Counted from the first letter of the stretch, positions 1 to 7,789 are shown. The stretch is DNA of 64,000 nucleotides from Eubacteriales Family XIII. Incertae Sedis bacterium (GCA_031272365.1 JAISTX010000003.1:1-64000), one strand, 5' to 3'. Notes: generated by a model not told the origin, from the sequence alone. Made by a program: numbers and translations.

Positions 1-1
1 A

Positions 2-181
2 ATGGCAACAGAGAGCATTGGCAAGACGGTCATCATGGACAACGACTTTGCGGATCGGTTCATCAAGATGCAGGAGGAAGTGGATAGCAAACCGCCGACT
101 CCCAGGACGCGCGAAATCAAATGGGGCGACTCGAAAAAAATAGCGGCAGCGATTCGGCGGAAGTACGGTTATGCGGAGTAG
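2..181 (+). CDS. Small antitoxin-like protein (59 aa), partner of the GNAT gene
   Basis: An open frame starts with ATG at base 2 and runs to TAG at 179-181. Only one base lies upstream, so the true start could be outside the window. The product is small and charged, begins MATESIGKTV, and ends in a basic Arg/Lys-rich tail (AAIRRKYGYAE). Short proteins beginning MATES/MATQS and placed just before a toxin-like gene are common as antitoxins in Bacillota; that is recalled family knowledge, not a search result. Its stop codon lies inside the next gene, which starts at 171 in another frame, giving an 11-base overlap typical of co-translated toxin-antitoxin pairs. I infer an antitoxin role; no DNA-binding motif can be proved by eye. 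Confidence 0.55.
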   Translation: MATESIGKTVIMDNDFADRFIKMQEEVDSKPPTPRTREIKWGDSKKIAAAIRRKYGYAE

Positions 182-740
182 CTTTTCGCTCACCCCGCTA
201 CAAGAGCGCCTCAAGGATGATGTGCCAGAACTCCTTGATCGAATGATTGAGGAGTTTTCATGTGCGAAGGATACGGATGTCGAGACGTTTCTGAAGGAGC
301 AAGCCATCCGCTACGAACGAGACGGATTGAGCCGCACATATCTCTATATAACAAGTGAAAACGATGATCCTGCAATTGCCGCGTTCTTTTCCGTTGCGAT
401 CACGTCGACGGAATTTCCGGGCGTCACCAAGAGCCGCAAGGCGAAGATACTCGGCGGCAAGCCCGGCCGCGATACGAAAGACCATTTCGGCGGCATCCTC
501 GTCGCGCAGCTTGGCCGGAGCGACGCCTTCGCGCAAGGCGACATCAACGGCCACGAAATGATCGAGGACGCGGAGTATGTCATCGAACGCGGGTGCTACT
601 ATCTCGGCGGCAAAGTGGTCTACCTCGATTGCCGCGAGCCGCTCATAGGGTTCTACGAGCAGAACGGCTATGCGCTTGTGAAGCCCGAGCTGTATCCGAG
701 CGGATACTTCAAGATGTTCAAGTCGCTGCACAAACTGTAG
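171..740 (+). CDS. GNAT-family N-acetyltransferase, possible toxin (189 aa)
   Basis: The 189-residue protein has the layout of a single-domain GNAT acetyltransferase. A central strand pair is followed by GGILVAQLGR, the region where GNAT enzymes bind acetyl-CoA, and a C-terminal segment VVYLDCREPLIGFYEQNGYALV matches the conserved end of the fold, where a tyrosine often acts as general acid. It would transfer an acetyl group from acetyl-CoA to an unknown acceptor in the cytoplasm. It overlaps the upstream small gene by 11 bases, so the two are probably translated together. GNAT toxins of the TacT/AtaT type acetylate aminoacyl-tRNA and are encoded after a small antitoxin, and this pair fits that plan. 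A stand-alone resistance or modification enzyme is the alternative. Confidence 0.7.
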   Translation: MRSSFSLTPLQERLKDDVPELLDRMIEEFSCAKDTDVETFLKEQAIRYERDGLSRTYLYITSENDDPAIAAFFSVAITSTEFPGVTKSRKAKILGGKPGRDTKDHFGGILVAQLGRSDAFAQGDINGHEMIEDAEYVIERGCYYLGGKVVYLDCREPLIGFYEQNGYALVKPELYPSGYFKMFKSLHKL

Positions 741-830
741 ACTCTCTCATCGCTCCCACTCGCGTTCCCTTGTTTTTTCTGCGGCTGCGCCTCGCGCCTT
801 TGGATTGGAGCATGGATTCCGGGTCAAGCC

Positions 831-952
831 CGGAATGACATCAGTAGTGGGCAAAGCCCGGAATGACAGCGGTGGTGGGCAAACACCGGAATGACATCAG
901 TAGTGAATCAACACCGGAATGACACCAGTAGTGGATCAACACCGGAATGACA
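831..952 (+). repeat. 28-bp tandem repeat, four copies plus a partial fifth
   Basis: A 28-base unit beginning CGGAATGACA repeats at 831, 859, 887 and 915, with a partial copy at 943. Copies differ at a few positions (for example TCAGTAGTGG against GCGGTGGTGG), so they are diverged rather than freshly slipped. There are no unique spacers, so this is not CRISPR. The block lies between the convergent ends of the GNAT gene and the radical SAM gene. I see no gene in the rest of 741-977. Confidence 0.85.
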
Positions 953-977
953 AGGAAGCCGCGCCGTCAGCCGCCGC

Positions 978-2369
978 TCACGCCGAGCGCCGGCTTGGCT
1001 CCGGCAGCGCGCTGCTGCCCCTGTCCGGCAGAGCCTTGTACGACAGGCGCGCCGCCCATCTGCCGATCATCTGCATGGGGATGAGGTGCGCCAAGGCTGC
1101 GGTCGCCCGCCCGAATTTGCGGTACAGCAGGTTGAAGAGCAGATAGGATCTGCGCTGGGCCTTTTCCGCCGGGTAGCGCCGGAGGATGTTGCGCAGCGAG
1201 TAAAACTGCCTGTACATCCAGATGTAGCCGGCGTAGAGCTCGGCCGCCGTCATGTTCTTCGGCTGGAACACGACGTGCGCCGTGTTGTAGTGCGCGAGGT
1301 CGCGGTCGGTGATGCGCCCCGCCGCCTCCATGCGGCGGTAGAGCTCCGTGCCGGGGTACGGCGTCAGGATGTGCGAGGTCAGGGTCTCCACGCGCATGGC
1401 GACGAGCCAGTCGAGCGTGCGCCGGAAGGTGCCGGCGTCGTCGCCGTCCAGGCCGAAGACCATGCTGGCGTTGACCATGATGCCTCGGCTGTGTATGGCG
1501 TCCACGAGCTGCTCGTAGCGTTCGACGCGGTTCGCCTTGTTCACGCCGGCCAGCGACGCGGCGTTGATGGATTCGAAGCCGATGAACAGGGTTTGGCAGC
1601 CTGTTGCCGCCATCAGGTCAAGCAGCTCCGGGTCGTCCAGGATGTCGGTCGTCACGGCGGCGCCCCACACGAGGTTCATGCCGGACAGCGCGCGCAGCAG
1701 CTTGCGGGTGTAAGCCGGGCTGCCGATGAAATTGTCGTCTATGAACAGGATATGGCGCGTCCCAAGCGCGCGGATGTCCCGGAGCACGTCGGTGACGGGC
1801 CGCACGGCGTAGCATCGGCGGGCGGCGCTGTTGTAGCAGAACGCGCAGCGGTTCGGGCAGCCCCGGCTTGTCGTGACGACGTTGGTGTACAGGTACCGCC
1901 CCTGCGCGATCCTGCCATAGGCTGGGGAGGCGACCTCCTCGCCCCGAAAGCCGTCCGTGTCGCAATACTCCCGCAAGAGGCTGCCGGCCTCGGCGTCCCG
2001 GAGGATGCGCCGCCAGACGCGCTCGGCCGGCCCGGCGCAAACGGCGTCGAAATGGGCCTGGCAGGATTCCGGGCAGCAAGTGGCGTGGATCCCGCCCGCC
2101 ACCACAGGGACGCCCTGCCTGCGGAAGGCATCGGCGATGGCGACGGCGCGCGGCAGCACGTCCAACGTCATCGTTATTCCAACCAGATCGGGCCCGGCGG
2201 CGAAATCCACCGCTTCGATGTTTTCGTTGACCAATACCACCTCGTGCCCCGGCGGCGTCAGGCTCACCAGCGTCAGCAGGCCCAGCGACGGGGCCATCCG
2301 CGTCTTCAGGTCGGTGTCCATCGGCCTCTTGTTCATCTTCGGTTGGATGAGGAGGATCTTCATGGTCAT
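978..2369 (-). CDS. B12-binding radical SAM protein (463 aa)
   Basis: The N-terminal 130 residues form a cobalamin-binding-like Rossmann domain (MKILLIQPK, DLVGITM, VVAGGIHAT). A radical SAM core follows with the iron-sulfur motif CPNRCAFC, cysteines at about residues 171, 175 and 178. The segment LFIDDNFIGSPAYTRKLL and the later GLDGDD and TPYPGTELY motifs are typical of the large B12-radical SAM group that includes BchE/HpnJ-like enzymes and P-methylases. The chemistry is probably a methylation or rearrangement of an unknown substrate. I chose the ATG at 2369 because its ATGA overlaps the stop of the upstream membrane-protein gene; the same frame stays open further upstream but only as a shadow of the two preceding genes. 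The frame after residue 400 is rich in Arg and Tyr and has no known signature. Confidence 0.85.
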   Translation of the reverse strand: MTMKILLIQPKMNKRPMDTDLKTRMAPSLGLLTLVSLTPPGHEVVLVNENIEAVDFAAGPDLVGITMTLDVLPRAVAIADAFRRQGVPVVAGGIHATCCPESCQAHFDAVCAGPAERVWRRILRDAEAGSLLREYCDTDGFRGEEVASPAYGRIAQGRYLYTNVVTTSRGCPNRCAFCYNSAARRCYAVRPVTDVLRDIRALGTRHILFIDDNFIGSPAYTRKLLRALSGMNLVWGAAVTTDILDDPELLDLMAATGCQTLFIGFESINAASLAGVNKANRVERYEQLVDAIHSRGIMVNASMVFGLDGDDAGTFRRTLDWLVAMRVETLTSHILTPYPGTELYRRMEAAGRITDRDLAHYNTAHVVFQPKNMTAAELYAGYIWMYRQFYSLRNILRRYPAEKAQRRSYLLFNLLYRKFGRATAALAHLIPMQMIGRWAARLSYKALPDRGSSALPEPSRRSA

Positions 2370-2755
2370 TTCCACCGGCATTTCAGCACGAAGACGTAGT
2401 CGGCGCAGACGACCGTCACCCAGTGGATCACGATGAACAGCGTGAACTTCTCCACGATGCCGGCCGGGTCGCGCAGCACCATCAGGAAGAACGCGGCGAT
2501 CGCCACGCACGTCAGGATCAGGGAGACGACCAGGCAGTCGACCAGGATGGCGGTGTGGTACTCGTCGAACGGCCTTTTGCGCCTCACGAGCAGGACCGCG
2601 AGCACCGCCGTGGCCGCCAGGAGCGCGGCCGCGAGCCAGCCCTGCCAGCCGCGCTCCAGGCGCACGGCCGCCGCGATGAAAACGATCCCGTAGAAAGCCG
2701 AGTACACGCTGATGCAGACGGCGTTGAACGCCGGGTTTCTGAGCAGACCTCTCAT
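2366..2755 (-). CDS. Small four-helix membrane protein (129 aa)
   Basis: The protein begins MRGLLRNPAFNAVCISVY and carries four hydrophobic stretches: about residues 8-30, 37-57, 70-95 and 105-125. A basic loop RRKRPFDEY sits between the second and third. There is no signal for secretion or a catalytic motif, so I call it an integral membrane protein of unknown function. Its ATG overlaps the stop of the XRE regulator gene (ATGA at 2752-2755) and its own stop overlaps the start of the radical SAM gene (2366-2369), so the three are one translationally coupled operon. Small XRE regulators followed by a membrane protein of this size are a common Bacillota pair, often autoregulated. Confidence 0.75.
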   Translation of the reverse strand: MRGLLRNPAFNAVCISVYSAFYGIVFIAAAVRLERGWQGWLAAALLAATAVLAVLLVRRKRPFDEYHTAILVDCLVVSLILTCVAIAAFFLMVLRDPAGIVEKFTLFIVIHWVTVVCADYVFVLKCRWK

Positions 2756-2958
2756 TTCCTGTCCTCCTCCGCGAACACGAACAGCTCCTCGATGGGCAGC
2801 CCGAACAGCCTCCCAAGGTCGTAGGCGAGCCAAATGGACGGGTCAAACTTCCCCGTCTCGATGGCGTTGATGGCCTGCCGGGAAACGCCCACCATCTCGC
2901 CGAGCTCCTTCTGGGTGAGGCCGCGGGCCTCCCGCAATTCACGAACCAGGTTCCGCAT
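2752..2958 (-). CDS. Small XRE-family HTH regulator (68 aa)
   Basis: This is a minimal Cro/C1-type helix-turn-helix protein that is almost all DNA-binding domain. The HTH is LTQKELGEMVGVSRQAINAIETGKFDPS, at about residues 14-41, and a short C-terminal segment LFGLPIEELFVF completes the five-helix fold. It closely resembles the YozG/YgzD type of short regulator that accompanies membrane proteins. It is the first gene of a three-gene minus-strand operon. Two 17-base direct repeats overlap its promoter (2981-2997 and 3023-3039), which makes autorepression likely. The start ATG at 2958 is preceded by the sequence GGAGAAGCG on the coding strand. Confidence 0.88.
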   Translation of the reverse strand: MRNLVRELREARGLTQKELGEMVGVSRQAINAIETGKFDPSIWLAYDLGRLFGLPIEELFVFAEEDRK

Positions 2959-2980
2959 CGCTTCTCCATCATTCTTTGTG

Positions 2981-3039
2981 TGTCAGGTTTACCTTACATA
3001 CAATAACATACGCTGCCGGCCGTGTCAAGTAAACCTTAC
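2981..3039 (-). promoter_or_regulatory. Promoter and paired operators of the XRE operon
   Basis: Read on the minus strand, a -35 box TTGACA (3028-3023) and a -10 box TATTGT (3005-3000) are separated by exactly 17 bases. Two 17-base direct repeats, GTAAGGTTTACTTGACA (3039-3023) and GTAAGGTAAACCTGACA (2997-2981), agree at 14 positions and start 42 bases apart. One covers the -35 box and the other the expected transcription start. This arrangement suits binding of the small XRE protein as an autorepressor. The binding itself is inferred. Confidence 0.72.
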
Positions 3040-3075
3040 TCGCCCTGATGCTTTCGCCTGCCCGGAGACGCCCGC

Positions 3076-3218
3076 GTGGGCAAATTTCTCTTAAATGAGT
3101 GATTGCCGGCCGCGCACGGGTTTGAATTTGTCAATTTTTCCACACTTCATATAATGAACAAGACGATTTCAGAGGGATTCAAGGAGGGCGTCCACTCATT
3201 TAAGAGAAATTTGCCCAC
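3076..3218. repeat. Foldback element with perfect 26-bp inverted ends
   Basis: GTGGGCAAATTTCTCTTAAA... at 3076-3101 recurs as its exact reverse complement at 3193-3218, enclosing 91 bases without a gene. The 143-bp size, perfect terminal inverted repeats and lack of coding capacity are those of a MITE-like element. No obvious target-site duplication is visible beside it. I did not see a second copy in the window. It contains a sigma-A-type promoter pointing at the downstream lipoprotein gene. Confidence 0.75.
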
Positions 3219-3236
3219 CGCGAATCATGGTACAAT
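3128..3236 (+). promoter_or_regulatory. Two candidate promoters for the SH3 lipoprotein
   Basis: Inside the foldback element a -35 TTGTCA (3128-3133) and a perfect -10 TATAAT (3150-3155) are 16 bases apart. Just past the right inverted repeat lies an extended -10, TGGTACAAT (3228-3236), whose upstream half is the element's own end. Both point at the lipoprotein gene starting at 3266. Transcription from the first would pass through the right arm of the element. Confidence 0.6.
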
Positions 3237-3265
3237 CATAGGGCGAGACGAAAGGAGAACCTGTG

Positions 3266-4183
3266 ATGAAAAAATGGGGTTTTTGGCGAGTTGCATCTAT
3301 CGGCCTCGGGGCGGTGTGCAGCATCATGCTGGCGCTCGGCCTTGCGGGCTGCGGCGGCGGGGCGGGCCCGGACGACGGCGGCAGCGCGTCGGCTGCGCCT
3401 GTCGAAGTGGAAGCGCCCGAAGAGGCCCCCGCCGAAATGCCCGTGCCGGAGGCCATCCCGGCAGAGGCGCTGGCGGGCGATTGGGTCGGCATTATTGGCG
3501 AAACCGGCATAGAACCGACCGTCCTCATTTCGCGGTACGACCTCTCGTTTGCGGAGGACGGCAGCTGCGTTTTCGGCTATTTTTACCAAATTCCGGCGAT
3601 TGACTATCTGACGTTCCCGCATTTTTTCGGCACCTACGCCTGGAGCCCGGACGCGGAAAGCACGCTGGTGCTGGACGTGCACCTCGGCGATTTCAACTTC
3701 ATCGAGGATCCGTCCGATGAGCTGAACGGGGGCTACGCCGAATGGTACGACCCCGGCGCGGACGCGCCAGAGGAAACGCTCAGCCTGACGTTTTCGGTGT
3801 TCCTCGACGACATCGGCGCACTGCACATCGAGTTCCCGGAGGATGTGCAGACCTCGGCCGGGGAAACCGTAGCGCACGCCGACATGCAAGCGATGCTGTT
3901 TCAGCAGGCCGGGGATGGCGCCGGTGATTTGATCGCCGGGCAGGAATGGAAGGGGACCGCCCCGGACGTACCGGTGTACCCGGCAGCCGCCTACACCACG
4001 ACCGACGTGCTCAACCTGCGGGAGCACCCCTACTCCACCTCGGACTACGGGATCATCAAGGAGCTCCCGGAGGGGACGGCGGTGCAAGAATACGGCGCGT
4101 ACGCGAACAACCCCGACTGGGCTTTCGTCCTCGTCGAGGACGGCTCCATCGGCTGGGTGAGCAAGGATTTTCTGGCGTCTTAG
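3266..4183 (+). CDS. Lipoprotein with C-terminal SH3b domain (305 aa)
   Basis: The N-terminus is a lipoprotein signal: MKKWGFWR, a hydrophobic stretch, then the lipobox LAGC, so the protein is anchored on the outer face of the membrane by a lipidated cysteine. A low-complexity Gly/Ala/Glu/Pro linker follows, then a central domain of about 150 residues with no recognised family (ALAGDWVGIIGETG...). The C-terminal 65 residues (TTDVLNLREHPYSTSDYGIIKELPEGTAV ... GSIGWVSKDFL) are a bacterial SH3 domain, a module that usually binds peptidoglycan. I chose ATG at 3266 rather than GTG at 3263 because AAAGGAG is then eight bases upstream. It stands alone, just ahead of a separately translated OYE gene, behind a promoter carried by the foldback element. 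Confidence 0.82.
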   Translation: MKKWGFWRVASIGLGAVCSIMLALGLAGCGGGAGPDDGGSASAAPVEVEAPEEAPAEMPVPEAIPAEALAGDWVGIIGETGIEPTVLISRYDLSFAEDGSCVFGYFYQIPAIDYLTFPHFFGTYAWSPDAESTLVLDVHLGDFNFIEDPSDELNGGYAEWYDPGADAPEETLSLTFSVFLDDIGALHIEFPEDVQTSAGETVAHADMQAMLFQQAGDGAGDLIAGQEWKGTAPDVPVYPAAAYTTTDVLNLREHPYSTSDYGIIKELPEGTAVQEYGAYANNPDWAFVLVEDGSIGWVSKDFLAS

Positions 4184-4217
4184 ATACGTCTGCAACAAGA
4201 AAGGAAGGAGAGCAGCA

Positions 4218-5240
4218 ATGTTATTCGAAAAATTCTCACTGCGCGGGGTGGAGTTCAAGAACCGGATTTTCATGGCGCCGATGTGCATGTATATGGCCGG
4301 CGAGGACGCGGCTGCCACCGACTGGCACTACATCCACTACGCGACGCGGGCGCAGGGCGGCGCGGCGCTCGTCATGCTCGAGGCGATCGCCGTCTCGCCG
4401 GAGGGGCGCATCACCTCGCAGGACCTGGGGCTCTACGACGAGGCGCACCTGCCGGGGCTGGCGCGGATCGTGGACGAGATCCACCGGATGGGCGCGAAGG
4501 CGGGCGTCCAGCTCGCGCATGCCGGGCGGAAGGGGCTGTCGAACGTCCCGGCCATCTACGCGCCGAGCGCGATCGCCTACGACGACGAGTCGCCCACGCC
4601 GGTAGCGGCGGACGAGGCGTACATCGAAAAGACGGTGGGGGACTTCCGCGCAGCGGCGGAGCGGGCCGCGCGGGTCGGCTTCGACCTCGCGCAGCTGCAT
4701 GGGGCGCACGGTTATTTCCAGGGCGAGTGGCTTTCGCCCCTGACGAACAAGCGCAGCGACGCCTACGGCGGCCCGGCGGAGAACCGCGTCCGCGTGCTGG
4801 GCGCGACCCTCGAGGCCATCCGGTCCGTGTGGCCGGACGAAAAGCCGCTCGGCGTGCGCGTCTCGGCGGAGGAGTACGAGGAGGGCGGCCTGCACCCCGA
4901 GGACGTCGCCGCGCTCCTGAACCTCGTGAAGGGGAAGGGGCTCGACTACGTCGACGTGAGCTCGGGCGGCGTCACGCCGTTCGTCCCGAAGGCGTCCCCC
5001 GGCTACCAGATCCCGTACGCGAAGACGGTCAAGGATCTGACGGACCTGCCCGTCGCGGGCGGCGGCCTCATCACGACACCGCAGGCAGCGGAGGACGTCG
5101 TCGCGTCCGGCAGCGCGGACTGCGTCTACCTCGGCCGGGAGCTGCTGCGCAACCCCTACTTCCCGCTCTGCGCGTCCGTCGCGCTCGGCGTCGACGTGCC
5201 TTGGCCCACGGCCTACGAGCGGGCCAAGCCGCGGCGGTGA
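4218..5240 (+). CDS. namA: NADPH dehydrogenase, Old Yellow Enzyme family (340 aa)
   Basis: A full-length FMN-dependent ene-reductase of the YqjM/NamA class. The N-terminal KNRIFMAPMCMY carries the cysteine (residue 23) and tyrosine (25) characteristic of the thermophilic-like OYE subgroup. The active-site pair lies in LHGAHGYFQGEWLSPLTNKRSDAYGG, and VAGGGLITTPQAAEDVV plus CVYLGRELLRNPYF form the FMN phosphate-binding end of the TIM barrel. Such enzymes reduce the C=C bond of alpha,beta-unsaturated carbonyls with NADPH in the cytoplasm. The start is supported by GGAAGGAGAG ten bases upstream. The gene lies 34 bases after the SH3 lipoprotein and may be co-transcribed; no functional link is evident. 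Confidence 0.9.
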   Translation: MLFEKFSLRGVEFKNRIFMAPMCMYMAGEDAAATDWHYIHYATRAQGGAALVMLEAIAVSPEGRITSQDLGLYDEAHLPGLARIVDEIHRMGAKAGVQLAHAGRKGLSNVPAIYAPSAIAYDDESPTPVAADEAYIEKTVGDFRAAAERAARVGFDLAQLHGAHGYFQGEWLSPLTNKRSDAYGGPAENRVRVLGATLEAIRSVWPDEKPLGVRVSAEEYEEGGLHPEDVAALLNLVKGKGLDYVDVSSGGVTPFVPKASPGYQIPYAKTVKDLTDLPVAGGGLITTPQAAEDVVASGSADCVYLGRELLRNPYFPLCASVALGVDVPWPTAYERAKPRR

Positions 5241-5290
5241 TTTGCAATTTGGGCCCCGGGGCCGGGCCGGCAGCAGCGTAGGTCGGCAGG

Positions 5291-5315
5291 AAAACGAGTT
5301 GGTACAGCGTTTGTA
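5291..5315 (+). repeat. Dispersed repeat, left copy (AAAACGAGTT.GTACAGCGTTT)
   Basis: AAAACGAGTTGGTACAGCGT at 5291, continuing TTGTA, matches AAAACGAGTTCGTACAGCGT at 7867, continuing TTATA. The two copies are in the same orientation about 2.58 kb apart and bracket the permease pseudogene, the Rpn gene and the duplicated permease tail. The rest of 5241-5355 holds only a TAGGAGGAG ribosome binding site for the pseudogene. Confidence 0.65.
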
Positions 5316-5355
5316 CTCTGCGTATCAGGGACGCTCTTGGGTGCTGTAGGAGGAG

Positions 5356-6701
5356 TTGGAGATAGATAACGGATTTTCGCAGCCTGTGTACGGGGCGCCG
5401 CCTGCGGCGCCGAGGGAAAGCAAGTGGTGGCACATCGCCGTGCTGATTGCGCTCGGGGCGGTCTTCCTGGTCGGCGCCCTGACGAGCATCTATTTCTTGA
5501 CGCCGAACAGCCTCGGGGCTATCTTTTTCAATACTGCTATTGTCGGCATCCTTGCCATCGGGCAGATGCTCGTGATGGTGCAGGGGGGGGTTTGACCTTT
5601 CGATCTTCGGCATTCTGGCGTTCTCGGCTGTTTTCTGCGCGCACCTGACGGCGAACCTCGGATTCCCGCCTGTGATTGCGGTGCAGCTGACCCTCGCCAT
5701 CGCGGCAGGGAGCGGCATAGCCAACGGCGCGCTCATCGCGCACGCCAAACTGCCGCCGCTGCTCTCTTCACTGATATTCTATACCGGCTGGACGGTGGCG
5801 GCATGGCTGCTGTCAGGCGGCGAGATGATTCAAGGGCTTCCGGAAAGCTTCACGCGCTTCTACGAGCCTATTCCCTTCATCGTTTTCACCGCCGTGCTCA
5901 TCTGCGCCGTGCTCATGCTCCATGTACCCAAGGCCGGCCGCGCGCTTTTCCCAGAAGGATACAGGGCGGCGGCTGAAGGTTCACACATTTTTGGCAAACT
6001 CCAAATGGGTCTAGTATCTCTTTTCTGCAGTTTGCGCTGCTACGGTGGGATTGCTGATGATGAACCGCCTGGGTACCGCCTTCGCATGGTTAGGAGATGG
6101 TTATAGGTTAGATGTGCTGCTGGCCGTCGTGCTCGGCGGCGTCAGCCTGCGCGGCGGAAGGGGGAAGGTATGGGGTGTCATCATCGGCGCTTTCCTTGTG
6201 GCGTCCTCATTCAACATGATTGACCTGCTCGGTATCTATTCCGATTTCCCAGAGTCCGTCTTCTGGGGCATACTGATCGGCTTGCTGATTGCCGCGCATT
6301 TCCGCTTCGGCCATCCGGGCGAAAAGCAGGATACCCCTGTCGATGAACTCTCCTCTGCGGCGCGGATGACGCGGGTCGCGCTCTTCGCGCTCGCCGGGCT
6401 CGGCATCTGGCTTTTTATTCGGCAAACACTGCTGTACCCCGAAGCTTTGTTCGCTTACCTCCCCGAAGGCATCCTGATTCCGGCCTTCTTCATCGTGCTG
6501 GCCGCGATGAACCAGCAACGGGCCTTCGCCCCGGAGCTGACGACACTTGCGGCGATCACTTATGGCGGTTTTCTGCCGTCTCGCGTGTACGGATTCACCC
6601 CGCAATCTTTCATCTCGCCCTCCCTCTGGATCTACGTCGCCCTCGTCTTCCTGCTCATCTTCGCGGAGAAGCGGGCGACGGCTGCACCGCCGCGCAGATA
6701 G
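5356..6701 (+). pseudogene. Broken sugar ABC transporter permease
   Basis: Three consecutive frames together give a ribose-type (RbsC/BPD_transp_2) permease. Frame one (TTG at 5356) holds a cytoplasmic N-terminus and the first helices up to GQMLVMVQGG. A run of eight G (5583-5590) then shifts the frame: with six G it would read on into FDLSIFGILAFSAVF, the match to the usual GGIDLSVG motif. That second frame runs through helices to about 5970, after which sequence is lost and the frame changes again near 6045, where MNRLGTAFAWLGDGYRLDVLLAVVLGGVSLRGGRG resumes the family's C-terminal half. An extra hydrophobic C-terminus ends at 6701. There is no ATPase or binding-protein gene beside it, which fits decay. 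A sequencing error in the G run cannot explain the second break. Confidence 0.82.
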
Positions 6702-6760
6702 AATAGAGCAGAAACGCGTGAGGACCGGGCGTGGCGACATGAACCGCTCGCGAAATACCG

Positions 6761-7567
6761 CTACTGCAACGCTTCGATGTCTTCGCGAGGCAAGCCTGTC
6801 AATCTAGCTATCATGTCGACGGGCAGATTCTCTTGAAGTGCCTTCTTCGCTATAGCAATCGAGTTCTGCCGCCTCGCATTTGTCAACGCTTGCGCTTCGT
6901 CATGCCGCGCTTTCGAACGCGCCTGCTCGAGCTGCTGAAACCTCGACATCCTCGTGATTTTCTTGTAAGCCGCCACCGCCTGTGCCATTTCCGCCACCTC
7001 CAGTTTCTCGATTTCCGCGAGATCTTCTTCAGTCTTCGCGCTGAATAGTTTCATCCAAACCTGCATCATGTCCTTGGTATTAATGCTCTCGGGCAGTTTC
7101 CTCAATTCGTAGAAATGCAGTCCGAGCCGATCCGTGAGCAGCTCGTGCCGCGTCGTTTCGAGAAAGGCGAACTCGGAGTGCATATCCACGCAGTCAAACA
7201 AATCAAAATCAATGATGCTTACAAGCATCGTGTGGGGCATATTGACATAATCCTCGCCTTCGCCGACAGAGGCCGCGAATATTCTGGACAGATAGTAGAC
7301 GGCTCGCTCCCTGAAGTTGCCCTCGTCCGCGACCTGTATCTCAAGATCGACAAGGTCGTCGTTCACGACCATGTTCAGATCGAGGCGGCAGAACTTCCCG
7401 CTTACTTCTTCTGGCAGGATTTCGGGGTTCGTGATCCTGAGCGTCTTGATGTCGTCTTTTGCCACGCCGAGCGCCGCCGCCACAAGGCTGCGCAGAAGCG
7501 CCTCGTTCTCCGTGAACAGGATTTTGAACAGGATGTCCGATGTAAATTTGTATTCCAATGCCGCCAT
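6761..7567 (-). CDS. Rpn-family nuclease / PD-(D/E)XK putative transposase (268 aa)
   Basis: The protein begins MAALEYKFTSDILFKILFTENE, the standard opening of the PDDEXK_2 (Rpn, 'putative transposase') family. The catalytic signature is visible as D63 in RLDLNMVV and E76-x-Q78 in LVDLEIQV. The tail contains a helical Gln/Ala/Arg-rich stretch and ends IARLTGLPREDIEAL, a motif common to these proteins. Family members are DNA endonucleases that promote RecA-independent recombination or act in defence; they are not full transposons. It sits in minus orientation between the permease pseudogene and a duplicated copy of that gene's tail, so it may be linked with the rearrangement. AAGGAGCG lies upstream of the ATG at 7567, and TATAAT is present at about 7600 on the minus strand. 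Confidence 0.9.
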   Translation of the reverse strand: MAALEYKFTSDILFKILFTENEALLRSLVAAALGVAKDDIKTLRITNPEILPEEVSGKFCRLDLNMVVNDDLVDLEIQVADEGNFRERAVYYLSRIFAASVGEGEDYVNMPHTMLVSIIDFDLFDCVDMHSEFAFLETTRHELLTDRLGLHFYELRKLPESINTKDMMQVWMKLFSAKTEEDLAEIEKLEVAEMAQAVAAYKKITRMSRFQQLEQARSKARHDEAQALTNARRQNSIAIAKKALQENLPVDMIARLTGLPREDIEALQ

Positions 7568-7789
7568 TAATCGCTCCTTCGTTTCTGCCCTTATTATATC
7601 ACGAGCATGAACCGATGAAGAACAATCAGAGAAAGAAAAGACCCCACAAAGAACACCTATGGCTCATTCGCTCATATATCATTTCGGAAAAAGGTCAAAC
7701 CCTATGATAAACAGTTTGTATTTCGCATACAGCGCAAGGTCAACAGCACCGCGCTTTGTGTTTGTAACCGCAATCGCTAAACCGACTGG

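Noticed and set aside
831-952. Possible CRISPR array.
   Set aside because: Units follow one another directly without unique spacers and there are no cas genes.
978-2972. A continuous minus-strand frame of 664 codons that would fuse regulator, membrane protein and radical SAM regions.
   Set aside because: The first 200 codons are a shadow frame over two real genes; the radical SAM domain has its own ATG overlapping the preceding stop.
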